Shown: piece after piece, positions 53,504 to 62,060 of the stretch
How positions within the stretch are numbered: position 1 is the stretch's first letter
How the letters are laid out: every line of letters starts with the position of its first letter
Source of the DNA: Rhodococcus zopfii NBRC 100606 = JCM 9919
GTDB taxonomy: Bacteria > Actinomycetota > Actinomycetes > Mycobacteriales > Mycobacteriaceae
Assembly: GCF_001895025.1 (NCBI RefSeq)
Contig: NZ_BCXI01000010.1
Location: 1 to 64,000 of the forward strand
Direction: 5' to 3'
Length of the DNA stretch: 64,000 nt
The notes under the pieces: generated by a model
Seen by the model: only the letters and a program-made list of their open reading frames with translations
What the model was told of the DNA's origin: nothing
Database searches by the model: none
Position numbers and translations under genes: made by a program

Positions 53504-54067
53504 TCAGGTCGGCCAGCCGGCGACCGGGCCACGTGGATCGTCGGACAGCAGACCGGCGATCCACGTGTCACGCGGAACACCGCGCTGCACGCTGCCGAGC
53601 CGCAGCGTCCCCTCGAACCGGAAGCCGATTCGCTGCGCGACCGCCGCCGACGCGCGGTTCCCGGCGAACGCCCGCCACTCGATGCGCCACGCGGCGAGCC
53701 CGCCCGGCGCGAACGCGAAATCGCACGCCAGCTCCACCGCGGCCGTGGCCAGACCGCGGCCGCGCCCACCCGGCGCGATCCAGTAGCCGATCTCCGGCGC
53801 GGTGCGTTCGTGGTGCAGGAAGCCGACGACTCCGAGTAGCGGGCCGTCGGGGTCGGTGCGGATCGCCCAGGTCGGCGCGGCGTTCGCCCACCCGGCGGGC
53901 ACCATGTCCCCGACGAAGCGCACCGCGTCGGCGCGGGTGTACGGATCGGGCACCGTCGTCCATGCCACGATCTCCCGGTCCCGGCAGGCGGCGGTGATCG
54001 CGTCGACGTCGTGCGGGCCGGGCACGGTCAGATGGACCCGCCCGTCCGACAACGACCTGACGTGCAT
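53504..54067 (-). CDS. GNAT-family N-acetyltransferase
   Basis: 187 residues. RimJ/RimL-like layout: VHLTVPGPHDVDAI at the start, PEIGYWIAPGGRGRGLATAAVELACDFAF (acetyl-CoA binding loop GRGRGLA) and EWRAFAGNRASAAVAQRIGFRFEGTLR. It may acetylate a ribosomal protein N-terminus or a small molecule. It begins one base after the DUF3239 gene. Confidence 0.88.
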   Translation of the reverse strand: MHVRSLSDGRVHLTVPGPHDVDAITAACRDREIVAWTTVPDPYTRADAVRFVGDMVPAGWANAAPTWAIRTDPDGPLLGVVGFLHHERTAPEIGYWIAPGGRGRGLATAAVELACDFAFAPGGLAAWRIEWRAFAGNRASAAVAQRIGFRFEGTLRLGSVQRGVPRDTWIAGLLSDDPRGPVAGWPT

Positions 54068-54068
54068 G

Positions 54069-54737
54069 TCAACGCAGTTCGCCCGGCAGATCGCCGCGAT
54101 CGAGCACCAGCCGGTGGTCGTCCGTCGCGCTGACCTTCTCGGACAGACCGACCTTGGTCTTCAACAACTTCCACTCGGCGTCGTCGATCGCCTCGGTCGC
54201 ATCGCGCAGTACCTTGGCATCCCGGGTACCCCACGCGATCGGCATCGGGCTGACCATCTGCCACGACCCGGTGGTGTTGCGGGTGGTGCGGTCGGACAAC
54301 ACTGCTACACACGGCACCTGCTCGCCGACGCGCTTCTGGTGCCCGGGCACCGCCTGCACATTGCGGGTGACCAGCGCATACCGGCGGTCGGTGGTGCCGG
54401 GCTTGGCGATGTCGACCAGCGCCAGCAACGTCAATCCGCGCGGACGGATCTCGGAGACCACGGCGGGCACCAGCGGGCTCTCGTGATACAGATCCTGTAC
54501 CGATCCGACCTTCCGCGGCGCCCACAACGCAACCCACGCCGACGTGACGGCCGCGACGACGAGGACCGCGCCGACGATGTACGCCCAGGGCTTGCCGAGC
54601 GTGAGCAGCCACGCGGCGCCTGCCGCGCAGAGCAGCGCAACCACGATCCCGGAGAGCCGCAGACTTCGCACCTCGGCGAGGGTCTGGTTCACGGACTTGG
54701 CGTGGGGCAGGTCGACGGGGAACTCGAATCGGCGCAC
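54069..54737 (-). CDS. DUF3239-type membrane protein
   Basis: 222 residues. Two adjacent membrane helices (LSGIVVALLCAAGAAWLLTL and AYIVGAVLVVAAVTSAWVALW) are followed by a cytoplasmic domain with SPLVPAVVSEIRPRGLTLLALVDIAKPG. Such proteins occur in mycobacteria and rhodococci; function unknown. Precedes the GNAT gene with a one-base gap. Confidence 0.75.
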   Translation of the reverse strand: MRRFEFPVDLPHAKSVNQTLAEVRSLRLSGIVVALLCAAGAAWLLTLGKPWAYIVGAVLVVAAVTSAWVALWAPRKVGSVQDLYHESPLVPAVVSEIRPRGLTLLALVDIAKPGTTDRRYALVTRNVQAVPGHQKRVGEQVPCVAVLSDRTTRNTTGSWQMVSPMPIAWGTRDAKVLRDATEAIDDAEWKLLKTKVGLSEKVSATDDHRLVLDRGDLPGELR

Positions 54738-54779
54738 GTCTCCAGCATATGGGAGGGGTTCCGGTCCCCGGACAGACCG

Positions 54780-56438
54780 TCAGCCGATCGGCGGCCCGAG
54801 CAGGTCGTCGGCGTCGGTGATGCGGTACGCGTAGCCCTGCTCGGCAAGGAACCGCTGCCGGTGCGCGGCGTACTCGGCGTCGAGGGTGTCTCGGGAGACC
54901 ACCGAGTAGAAGTGCGCCTGACCGCCGTCCTGCTTGGGACGCAGCAGCCGGCCGAGGCGCTGCGCCTCCTCCTGCCGGGACCCGAATGTGCCGGACACCT
55001 GCACCGCCACCGACGCCTCCGGCAGGTCGATGGAGAAGTTGGCGACCTTCGACACCACCAGAACCTTCAGTTCACCGTTGCGGAACCGGTCGAACAGCGC
55101 CTCGCGTTCCTTCGTCCGCGTCGAGCCCTTGATCACCGGTGCATCGAGGGCTTCACCGAGCTCGTCGAGCTGATCGATGTAGGCGCCGATGATCAGGGTG
55201 GGGGCGTCGCCGTGTTTGGCGAGGATCGACTTCACCACCGGGATCTTGGTGCGGGCCGTCGAGCACAGCTTGTATCGTTCCTCCGGCTCGGCGACCGCGT
55301 ACGCCATCCGTTCCGCGTCGGTGAGCGTGACCCGCACCTCCACGCAGTCGGCCGGGGCGATCCAGCCCTGCGCCTCGATGTCCTTCCACGGCGCGTCGTA
55401 CCGCTTCGGGCCGATCAGCGAGAACACGTCGCCCTCCCGGCCGTCCTCGCGGACGAGGGTCGCGGTGAGGCCGAGCCGACGCCGTGACTGCAGATCGGCG
55501 GTCATGCGGAACACCGGCGCCGGCAGCAGGTGCACCTCGTCGTAGATCATCAGGCCCCAGTCGCGGGAATCGAACAGCTCGAGGTTGCGGTACTCGCCCT
55601 TCGACTTGCGGGTGATCACCTGGTAGGTCGCGATGGTGACCGGGCGGATCTCTTTCTTCTCGCCCGAGTACTCACCGATCTCCTCCTCGGTCAGCGAGGT
55701 GCGGGCGATCAGCTCGCGCTTCCACTGGCGGCCGGCGACGGTGTTGGTCACCAGGATCAGGGTGGTCGCGCCTGCCTTCGCCATCGCGGCGGCACCGACC
55801 ATCGTCTTGCCTGCACCGCACGGCAGCACCACCACACCGGAGCCGCCCGCCCAGAACGATTCGGCGGCGAGTTCCTGATAGTCGCGCAGGTGCCATGGGT
55901 CGGAGTCGAAATCGAGCGTGATCGGATGTGCCTCGCCGTCGACGTAGCCTGCCAGGTCCTCCGCCGGCCAGCCGATTTTCAGCAGCATCTGCTTGAGCCG
56001 GCCACGCTCGCTCGGATGCACCACCACGGTGTCGTCGTCGATGCGCGCGCCGAGCATCGGGGCGATCTTCTTGTTGCGCAGCACCTCCTCGAGCACCGCG
56101 CGATCCGTGCTCGCCAACGTCAGGCCGTGCGCGGGATTCTTCGCCAGCTGCAGGCGCCCGTAGCGGGCCATTGTGTCGACGACGTCGACCAGCAGCGGCT
56201 GCGGCACCGCGAACCGCGAATAGGTGACGAGTGCATCGACGACCTGCTCGGCGTCGTGCCCCGCGGCGCGGGCGTTCCACAGCGCCAGCGGGGTCACCCG
56301 GTAGGTGTGGACGTGTTCGGGGGCGCGTTCGAGTTCGGCGAACGGCGCGATCGCCTGGCGTGCCGCGTCGGCGAGTTCGTGATCGACCTCCAGGAGCAAG
56401 GTCTTGTCGGACTGGACGATCAACGGTCCGTCGGCCAC
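54780..56438 (-). CDS. XPB/Rad25-type DNA repair helicase
   Basis: 552 residues. An N-terminal XPB damage-recognition-like part is followed by a helicase core: LRDYQELAAESF (Q motif-like), LPCGAGKT (motif I), YDEVHLLP (DEVH, motif II), LGLTATLVREDG (motif III) and QRLGRLLRPK (motif VI). It corresponds to mycobacterial Rv0861c, a 3'-5' helicase. The helicase-associated protein at 59453-61738 is the conserved companion, here separated by small genes and a GMC gene. Confidence 0.93.
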   Translation of the reverse strand: MADGPLIVQSDKTLLLEVDHELADAARQAIAPFAELERAPEHVHTYRVTPLALWNARAAGHDAEQVVDALVTYSRFAVPQPLLVDVVDTMARYGRLQLAKNPAHGLTLASTDRAVLEEVLRNKKIAPMLGARIDDDTVVVHPSERGRLKQMLLKIGWPAEDLAGYVDGEAHPITLDFDSDPWHLRDYQELAAESFWAGGSGVVVLPCGAGKTMVGAAAMAKAGATTLILVTNTVAGRQWKRELIARTSLTEEEIGEYSGEKKEIRPVTIATYQVITRKSKGEYRNLELFDSRDWGLMIYDEVHLLPAPVFRMTADLQSRRRLGLTATLVREDGREGDVFSLIGPKRYDAPWKDIEAQGWIAPADCVEVRVTLTDAERMAYAVAEPEERYKLCSTARTKIPVVKSILAKHGDAPTLIIGAYIDQLDELGEALDAPVIKGSTRTKEREALFDRFRNGELKVLVVSKVANFSIDLPEASVAVQVSGTFGSRQEEAQRLGRLLRPKQDGGQAHFYSVVSRDTLDAEYAAHRQRFLAEQGYAYRITDADDLLGPPIG

Positions 56439-56551
56439 GGACGCCTCCTAGCACGGGGAACAGCGGAACTCACCCATTCTCCAGACACCGGGGGCGGCGC
56501 GCCACCCGCGCGCCGCCCCGGTGTTCCCGGGCCCGTTGTCCCGCCGACCCG

Positions 56552-56764
56552 TCAGCTCGTGAGTGAGCGGCGCACCTCCATCACGCATACCAGCGCCTCG
56601 GAAATGCCGGAGCGGTAGCCCGCGTCCTTTTCCGACATTGCGGGGGAGGAATCCAATTCGTTCTCGAGCCTGTCCTGGATTTTATCCAGGGCCGACAGCG
56701 TCCTTTTCACGTGTGCTTCCTGTTTACGTTGTTCGTGAATTCGGTGGATTTCTGCGGAGATCAC
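56552..56764 (-). CDS. Small conserved-looking protein, unknown
   Basis: 70 residues, hydrophilic and helical (RTLSALDKIQDRLENEL, GYRSGISEALVCVMEVRRSL). The GTG start at 56764 overlaps the preceding small gene's stop (GTGA), which suggests coupling. A shorter form from GTG 56710 has AGGAAG six bases upstream and is equally possible. No function recognised. Confidence 0.55.
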   Translation of the reverse strand: MISAEIHRIHEQRKQEAHVKRTLSALDKIQDRLENELDSSPAMSEKDAGYRSGISEALVCVMEVRRSLTS

Positions 56765-56940
56765 ACCATCACAGCGGATTCGGCGGCCTGCTCATCAAGT
56801 GCGAACAGGCGGGCGCGGGCCAGGGCGGCACGGCGACCGTTCGCGAACGAGGGCGACGATCCGCCGTCGTCCGCGCGGTCCGACATGGCTGTGAACTGCT
56901 CGTACAGGCTGTCGAGGAGTTCTCGGGCGGAGATGGTCAC
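56761..56940 (-). CDS. Small protein, unknown
   Basis: 59 residues from GTG 56938-56940 (TISARELLDSLYEQF, ANGRRAALARARLFALDEQ). It ends with TGA overlapping the next gene's start. Composition and the chain of overlaps favour a real gene. No function recognised. Confidence 0.55.
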   Translation of the reverse strand: MTISARELLDSLYEQFTAMSDRADDGGSSPSFANGRRAALARARLFALDEQAAESAVMV

Positions 56941-56956
56941 GGCAGGTCCCGACGGA

Positions 56957-57076
56957 TCAGTTCGACTTGCGCCTCGTCACGAATTCGTCTGCGTTCGTCT
57001 GTTTGCGGCGTTTTTCCGCCCGCCGCTCCTTGATCGACTGTGCCGGTTTCTTGAGTGCTTTACCCTTGTCGGCCAT
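56957..57076 (-). CDS. Small basic protein, conserved in mycolata, unknown
   Basis: 39 residues, starting MADKGKALKKPAQSIKERR and very rich in Lys and Arg. A strong ribosome-binding site (GAGAGGAG) lies just before ATG 57074-57076. Similar tiny basic proteins are widespread in mycobacteria and relatives. First of three consecutive small genes on this strand. Confidence 0.65.
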   Translation of the reverse strand: MADKGKALKKPAQSIKERRAEKRRKQTNADEFVTRRKSN

Positions 57077-57235
57077 TTTTCTCCTCTCGAAAAAGGGGCT
57101 GAACAACCCGACAGGACCCGACCATAGCCCATTTGCAGAAAAAAGCCAGTCGCCGAAAAATCGAACTCGACAGGAATCGGAATCGGCGGGCAGAGGCCGA
57201 ACCGGCTCGTCGACGTCGTGCGGCCAACGGGACCT

Positions 57236-58834
57236 ATGCTGTGCACCGTGGAAGCCGAGGGCAATACGAGAATCGCTGCCGATGTGATCGTGGTCGGCAG
57301 CGGATTCGGCGGTTCGGTCACCGCTCTACGGCTGGCGGAGCAGGGACGTCGCGTTCTGGTACTCGAACAGGGGAGACGCCATTCACGCGCGGACCTGACG
57401 GCCGCGCGCCGCGACCCGCGCCGATACCTGTGGCTGCCCGAACTCGGCCTGCGCGGGTTCTTCTGGCAGCGGGTGTTTGCGCACGTCGGCATCATCGGCG
57501 GTGCCGGCGTCGGCGGCGGCAGCATCGTCTGGGCCGGTGTGCTCCTCGAACCGGAGCAGGCGTTCTTCACCGATCCGGCGTGGCCGGCATCTGAAAAGAA
57601 TTGGCGCGCAGAGCTTTCGGATCACTACGTGACCGCCGCTCGCATGCTCGGTCGCACCACGGCCCCGTTCAGCGGCCCGATGGACGAGCACCTGCGTGTC
57701 GTTGCGCGGACGCTCGGGGTCGAGGAGACGTACGGGCCCACCCCGATGGCGATCTGGTTCGGGGACGAAGGCGTCACCGTGCCGGATCCGTTCTTCGGTG
57801 GCGACGGCCCCGACCGCACCGGATGCCGGCTGTGCGGCGCGTGCCTGATCGGGTGCCCGCACGGCAGCAAGAACACCCTGGACCTGAACTATCTGTGGCT
57901 GGCCGAACGCCGCGGCGTCGAAATCCGGCCCGAGCAGCACGTCACGTCGGTGACCGCACTCGACGACGGATACGAGGTGCAGCTGGCCGGCGGTGAACGG
58001 CTGCGCGCACCCGAGGTGGTGCTCGCCGCCGGGGTGCTCGGAACCGTGGAACTGCTGTACAGGTCCCACGCGAACGGCGGGCTCCCTCATATCTCCGACC
58101 GGCTCGGCGACCGGGTACGCACCAACTCGGAGGCGATCACCGCGGTCCTCGCCGACGACGTCGACACCGATCTGACTCGCGGACCGACCATCTCGAGCGA
58201 GTTCTATCCGGACGAACGCACCCACGTCACCCAGAACCGTTACGTCGGCGGATGGCACATGCGGTTCCAGGTCGGGCCGCTGGTCGACGGCGCCGATCCG
58301 CGTCGACGCCGCCGGGCGGCCGTGGCGACCCTGCTGCGACATCCCGTGCGCCAGGTGCGAACCGTGTTCGCGCGCAACTTCATCGAACGGCTCAGCGTGT
58401 TCACGGTGATGCAGGACGTGGAGAGCGAGATCCGGCTCGACTACGCCCGGTCGCCGATCCGGCCGTGGCGGAAGGTGCTCCGGTCGCGCGGTGTTCCGGG
58501 CCGGCAGGCGCCGAGTTATCTGCCGCAGGCCAACGCGGTCGCCCGCGCATTCGCCGAGTCGATCGGCGGTCGCCCGCTCAACCTGCTGCTCGAGAGCATC
58601 GGAGGCAAGTCCATCACCGCGCACATCCTCGGCGGCGCGGCGATCGGCTCCGACGCGTCGCACGGCGTCGTCGACACCGACCACGAGGTGTTCGGACATC
58701 CCGGCCTGTACGTGGTGGACGGCTCGGCGATTCCCGCGAACGTGGGGGTGAACCCGAGCCTGACGATCGCCGCCATGGCCGAACGCTTCGCCGCGCGGTA
58801 TGCAGCACGGAAGGAAAGCGGGCAGACGACGTGA
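57236..58834 (+). CDS. GMC oxidoreductase, ChoD-like (putative cholesterol oxidase family)
   Basis: 532 residues. FAD motif DVIVVGSGFGGSVTALRLAEQG, and C-x2-C-x2-C-x3-C in GCRLCGACLIGCPHGSKN near residue 200, then the C-terminal GMC block VVDGSAIPANVGVNPSLTIAAMAER. It resembles mycobacterial ChoD (Rv3409c), whose role as a cholesterol oxidase is doubted. ATG 57236 is the best start; GTG 57248 is an alternative. It overlaps the next gene (GTGA). Confidence 0.85.
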   Translation: MLCTVEAEGNTRIAADVIVVGSGFGGSVTALRLAEQGRRVLVLEQGRRHSRADLTAARRDPRRYLWLPELGLRGFFWQRVFAHVGIIGGAGVGGGSIVWAGVLLEPEQAFFTDPAWPASEKNWRAELSDHYVTAARMLGRTTAPFSGPMDEHLRVVARTLGVEETYGPTPMAIWFGDEGVTVPDPFFGGDGPDRTGCRLCGACLIGCPHGSKNTLDLNYLWLAERRGVEIRPEQHVTSVTALDDGYEVQLAGGERLRAPEVVLAAGVLGTVELLYRSHANGGLPHISDRLGDRVRTNSEAITAVLADDVDTDLTRGPTISSEFYPDERTHVTQNRYVGGWHMRFQVGPLVDGADPRRRRRAAVATLLRHPVRQVRTVFARNFIERLSVFTVMQDVESEIRLDYARSPIRPWRKVLRSRGVPGRQAPSYLPQANAVARAFAESIGGRPLNLLLESIGGKSITAHILGGAAIGSDASHGVVDTDHEVFGHPGLYVVDGSAIPANVGVNPSLTIAAMAERFAARYAARKESGQTT

Positions 58835-59313
58835 ACACCGGGGATACCGACGCCCTCCGGAGCTTGCCCGGGTCGATACGCGGGCTGCGCGACCGGTTCC
58901 GGTCCCTGCCCTCGGCCACGACCATGCCACCCGGTACTTACCGCGCCGTTTTCGTCGGACCGGCACTGCTCCGCTTCGCGGCCCCGCGCGCGATCGCTCT
59001 CGGCGGGATGCCGCGCTGGTACGGCAAGCGCGTCGCAGGGGACGGTACCGCGGCCAACCTGCTCGGCGCCGACGACGGGACGCTCCGCGAGCACCTGCCG
59101 ATCGCGGTCGCGACCGGGCCGTCCTGGCTCGACGGCCGGCCCGCGGTGGTGGTCTCCTACGGCGCCGACGGCCCGATCCCGTGGCGGTGGGTGCGCGACG
59201 AGTTCCGTGCCCTCGACGAGCGGACCCTGCTCGGGCTGACCTTCGCAGGGGGATCGTGGTCGCGGGTGGCGGCGTCGCCGTTCGTCCTCGTCCGCGACGA
59301 CCCTCGGTCCTGA
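58831..59313 (+). CDS. Protein of unknown function coupled to the ChoD-like gene
   Basis: 160 residues from GTG 58831, which overlaps the GMC stop (GTGA). Stretches such as PPGTYRAVFVGPALLRFAAPRAIALGGMPRW and GRPAVVVSYGADGPIPWRWVRDEFR suggest a compact alpha/beta protein without signal peptide or membrane segment. I do not recognise a family. The coupling implies joint work with the oxidoreductase. Confidence 0.7.
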   Translation: MNTGDTDALRSLPGSIRGLRDRFRSLPSATTMPPGTYRAVFVGPALLRFAAPRAIALGGMPRWYGKRVAGDGTAANLLGADDGTLREHLPIAVATGPSWLDGRPAVVVSYGADGPIPWRWVRDEFRALDERTLLGLTFAGGSWSRVAASPFVLVRDDPRS

Positions 59314-59327
59314 GCCCGGGCTTCGCC

Positions 59328-59420
59328 CCCCTTTTTCGAGCGAATGTACCGTTCGTCTCCTTCAATCGACTGAACGTATCGTTCGCTCGGAAAGTGGGGG
59401 TGTGCCGCTCGAAAAAGTGG
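59328..59420. repeat. Intergenic inverted and direct repeats between convergent genes
   Basis: GAATGTACCGTTC (59342-59354) and GAACGTATCGTTC (59372-59384) are near-identical 13-mers 30 bases apart; the second is a perfect palindrome. They sit in a larger inverted repeat: CCCCCTTTTTCGAGCGAA on the left and TTCGCTCGGAAAGTGGGGG on the right, with a third TCGAAAAAGTGGGG copy further on. No regulator gene adjoins. It could be a terminator-like fold, a TetR-type operator pair or a dispersed repeat. Confidence 0.55.
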
Positions 59421-59452
59421 GGATGTGCGCCGCTGCGGGCCGGCGACTCGGG

Positions 59453-61738
59453 TCAATCGACCAGTGCGACCGAGGTGACCCGGTGCAGTACGAAGCTACG
59501 CACCGTGCCGGCCGCGGGATCGAACGCTTCGAGCGCGCCGCCGCTCACCGCGACCGGGTCGACGATGCGACGGGTGGCGACGCCCTGCGCGTCGACGTAT
59601 CCCAGGGTGACGCTGCGTTTGCTGTGCACCGCAAGTTGCAGCAGCGCCATCGTGGCGGCGCCCCCGGACCGGCTGCCGTCCGCCTGCACGGACTTCGACG
59701 CCGACGTGGTCGCGGCGCGGTCACCGGCGCGCAGGGTACGGACCAGCGTGTCGAGTTGCTCGGTGGACGGGGGGACCGGACCGGTGTAGCGGGCGCGGGT
59801 GCGCGGCACCGCCAGCCGGGCACCGGGCGGCCGCAGGTCGAGTACCGCGCCCGACGAATCCTCCCCGGCGGGGGAGAAGCCCGCCGCTCTCAGTTGCTGC
59901 AACACCTCGGCCAGCGGTGCCTGGGAGATCGCGACGGTCGGTGCCAGCGCCCGTAGCGCCAGCGCGCCGGCGACCGGCGCGGCGAGGACCTCGGCGAGCA
60001 GCGCCGGATCGTCGGACCGGACGAACGACGACGCGACGCCGGTGCGCAACCGCCCGTGCCGCCGCGCGACGTCGTCGATGAGATAGGTCAGTGCCTGCGG
60101 CACCGGTGTCCGCGAATGCGTTGCGAACAGGGCGTGCAGGTCCCCCGCTCCGGTACCCGCATCGAGGGCCCGCCGAACGCCGGCCTCCCCGATCCGGTAC
60201 ACAGTCGCGGCTCCGGCCGATTCGACGTCGGCGACGAGCGCGATGCGCGCGGCGAGGTCGGGCACCAGCGGTCCGGGCGCGACCACGGTCAGGTCCGCCT
60301 GCACGAGGACATAGTCCACCGGTTCCGGCAGCGCGGCGTCCATCTCGGCTTCGGCGTCGCCGCCGTGCAGCAGGGCCTTGCCGGGGGACGCGATCGACCC
60401 GTGCGCGACGACGGCGAGCACGGTGGCCTCCCGCAACGTCCCCGCGACCGCGTCGGCTCCGAGCCTTCCCGCCCAGCGAGGTCGCCGCCAGGCGAGTGCC
60501 GCGCGCACCTGGGCCGCATCGGGGGCGGAGCCGGGGGTCTCGGCGAGCAACTCGAGCAGAAGCCGCCGGTCGCGGACCGCGGGCGGGGACTGCACCTCGT
60601 CGGACAGCGCGGCGATCGGCTTGTCGTTCGGGTCGCGCCGGCCGACGAGCCACGGTCGCCGAGGACAGTCGAGCCAGGCACCGGCGAGTACCGCCCATCG
60701 GTGTCCGCTGGGTGCCTTCGACCAGCCATCGGCGGATGTCGTCGGGGCCCAGTAGTCGTCGACATCGGTCGGTGGTGGCGGGTCCGGCAGGCCCCGCGCG
60801 ATCAGTCCGGCCGCGGCGAGCACCTCGACGAGCAGCGCCGCGTGGGTTTCGTCGATGCCGACGGTCTTCGCGAGCCTGCGGACTTCGCGCACACCGAGCC
60901 CCCCGGACTTGAGGGCCGGGGCGGGGGCAGAGCCGAGCGCGTCGATCAGTTCCTCGGCGTGCCGCAGCAACTCCAGCGCGGCGCCCGCGGCGGTCGCGTT
61001 GACCTCCGCGACGGTGTGCGTCGCCGGTATCGCGGGTGGCGGCCTGAGCGCGGCCGGATCGAAGGGTGCCTCACCCCGCAGGTGCTGACCCACCCGGTGG
61101 GGAAGTTCGACCGTTTCCTCGTCGAGGCGGATCAGCAGCCCGGACGCGATCAGCTGCTGCACCGGCCGGTCGGTAGGTGTGTCCGGGGCGGCGTCCTTGG
61201 TCCGGCCGACGGGGGAGGTGCGTGCCAGGGTGTCGAGGATGCCGCGGCGGGCGGCGTCGAGGTCGTCGATCATGGCCGCGAGTCGGGTGTCGTCGGGTAG
61301 CTCCGATGCGGTGCTGCGGGCGATGCGCCAGGGCACGGTGTCGGTGGCCGCCGGAACCAGGGACAGTTCGTCGGCGGGACCCCACACGAGCAGCAGGCTG
61401 CGCAACCGGTCGAGGGTGCGGTCGACGTTCTTCGCGGTGGTGCGGCCCGCGAGCAGGTCCAGCAGCGCGCGGCGCGTCACGGGTGCCCTGGTGGCGCCGA
61501 GCCGGGCGAGCGCCTCGATCACACCGAAATCGCCGGTGGTCAGTTCGTCGGCGGCTCGGAACACCGATGCCCGCTGCTGGGCGCGGTTCGCCAGGACGAT
61601 CATGGTGGCCGGCGGGGGCACCACCAGATCCGGCCGGGCGCGCAGCAGGGCGGCCAGGTCGGAGTCGCGACGTCCGGCCAGCCACCGGGCGAGCGACGGG
61701 GGCCGGGCGTCCGGCCCGGACGGGGTGGTGGTGGTCAT
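59453..61738 (-). CDS. XPB-associated helicase-like N-terminal/WYL-type protein
   Basis: 761 residues, rich in Ala and Asp. It shows the N-terminal helicase-associated domain of XPB/Ssl2-type partners (LADELSL..., LTRRALLDLLAGRTT), a central domain with several predicted winged helices, and a C-terminal WYL-like segment (VTLGYVDAQGVATRRIVDPVAV). The homologue in mycobacteria is Rv0862c next to the XPB helicase Rv0861c. It probably works with the helicase at 54780-56438 in DNA repair. Ends directly beside the repeat at 59328-59420. Confidence 0.8.
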   Translation of the reverse strand: MTTTTPSGPDARPPSLARWLAGRRDSDLAALLRARPDLVVPPPATMIVLANRAQQRASVFRAADELTTGDFGVIEALARLGATRAPVTRRALLDLLAGRTTAKNVDRTLDRLRSLLLVWGPADELSLVPAATDTVPWRIARSTASELPDDTRLAAMIDDLDAARRGILDTLARTSPVGRTKDAAPDTPTDRPVQQLIASGLLIRLDEETVELPHRVGQHLRGEAPFDPAALRPPPAIPATHTVAEVNATAAGAALELLRHAEELIDALGSAPAPALKSGGLGVREVRRLAKTVGIDETHAALLVEVLAAAGLIARGLPDPPPPTDVDDYWAPTTSADGWSKAPSGHRWAVLAGAWLDCPRRPWLVGRRDPNDKPIAALSDEVQSPPAVRDRRLLLELLAETPGSAPDAAQVRAALAWRRPRWAGRLGADAVAGTLREATVLAVVAHGSIASPGKALLHGGDAEAEMDAALPEPVDYVLVQADLTVVAPGPLVPDLAARIALVADVESAGAATVYRIGEAGVRRALDAGTGAGDLHALFATHSRTPVPQALTYLIDDVARRHGRLRTGVASSFVRSDDPALLAEVLAAPVAGALALRALAPTVAISQAPLAEVLQQLRAAGFSPAGEDSSGAVLDLRPPGARLAVPRTRARYTGPVPPSTEQLDTLVRTLRAGDRAATTSASKSVQADGSRSGGAATMALLQLAVHSKRSVTLGYVDAQGVATRRIVDPVAVSGGALEAFDPAAGTVRSFVLHRVTSVALVD

Positions 61739-61797
61739 CGGATTCAGATTAGAGACCTGAGGTGGCCCACCGCGAACTCACCTGCCAAAATGAGCGC

Positions 61798-61986
61798 ATG
61801 GCGAACACTTCGAAGAACCAGTACGTTGATCGCGGATGGCCGGAGCTCGTCGACGGCGATCTCGCCGTCACCGAGTTGTCCTCCACGCGTTCGGGTCCGC
61901 TCTCTCCGTACGGTGAGGAGACGGACTTCCCGATCCCGGTCGATTCCCTCCCGTACACGCACCCCCGCACCGTCATCAACCGCTGA
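61798..61986 (+). CDS. Small conserved actinobacterial protein (Rv0863-like position)
   Basis: 62 residues (TSKNQYVDRGWPELVDGDLAVTELSST, YGEETDFPIPVDSLPYTHPRTV). Divergent from the helicase-associated gene, as the small gene Rv0863 is from Rv0862c. No domain recognised. ATG 61798 is preceded by ACCTGCCAAAATGAGCG without a clear ribosome site. Confidence 0.7.
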   Translation: MANTSKNQYVDRGWPELVDGDLAVTELSSTRSGPLSPYGEETDFPIPVDSLPYTHPRTVINR

Positions 61987-61998
61987 TTCCTCAGGTTT

Positions 61999-62058
61999 CC
62001 GGAACACAGCGAAGGGGCCCGCACCGAATCCGGTGCGGGCCCCTTCGCTGTGTTCCGG
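61999..62058. terminator. Very strong bidirectional terminator
   Basis: A perfect 28-base stem (61999-62026 with 62031-62058) with a 4-base loop lies between the convergent small gene and rpf. It ends two bases before the rpf stop. It is the largest perfect hairpin noticed in the window. Confidence 0.92.
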
Positions 62059-62060
62059 TG

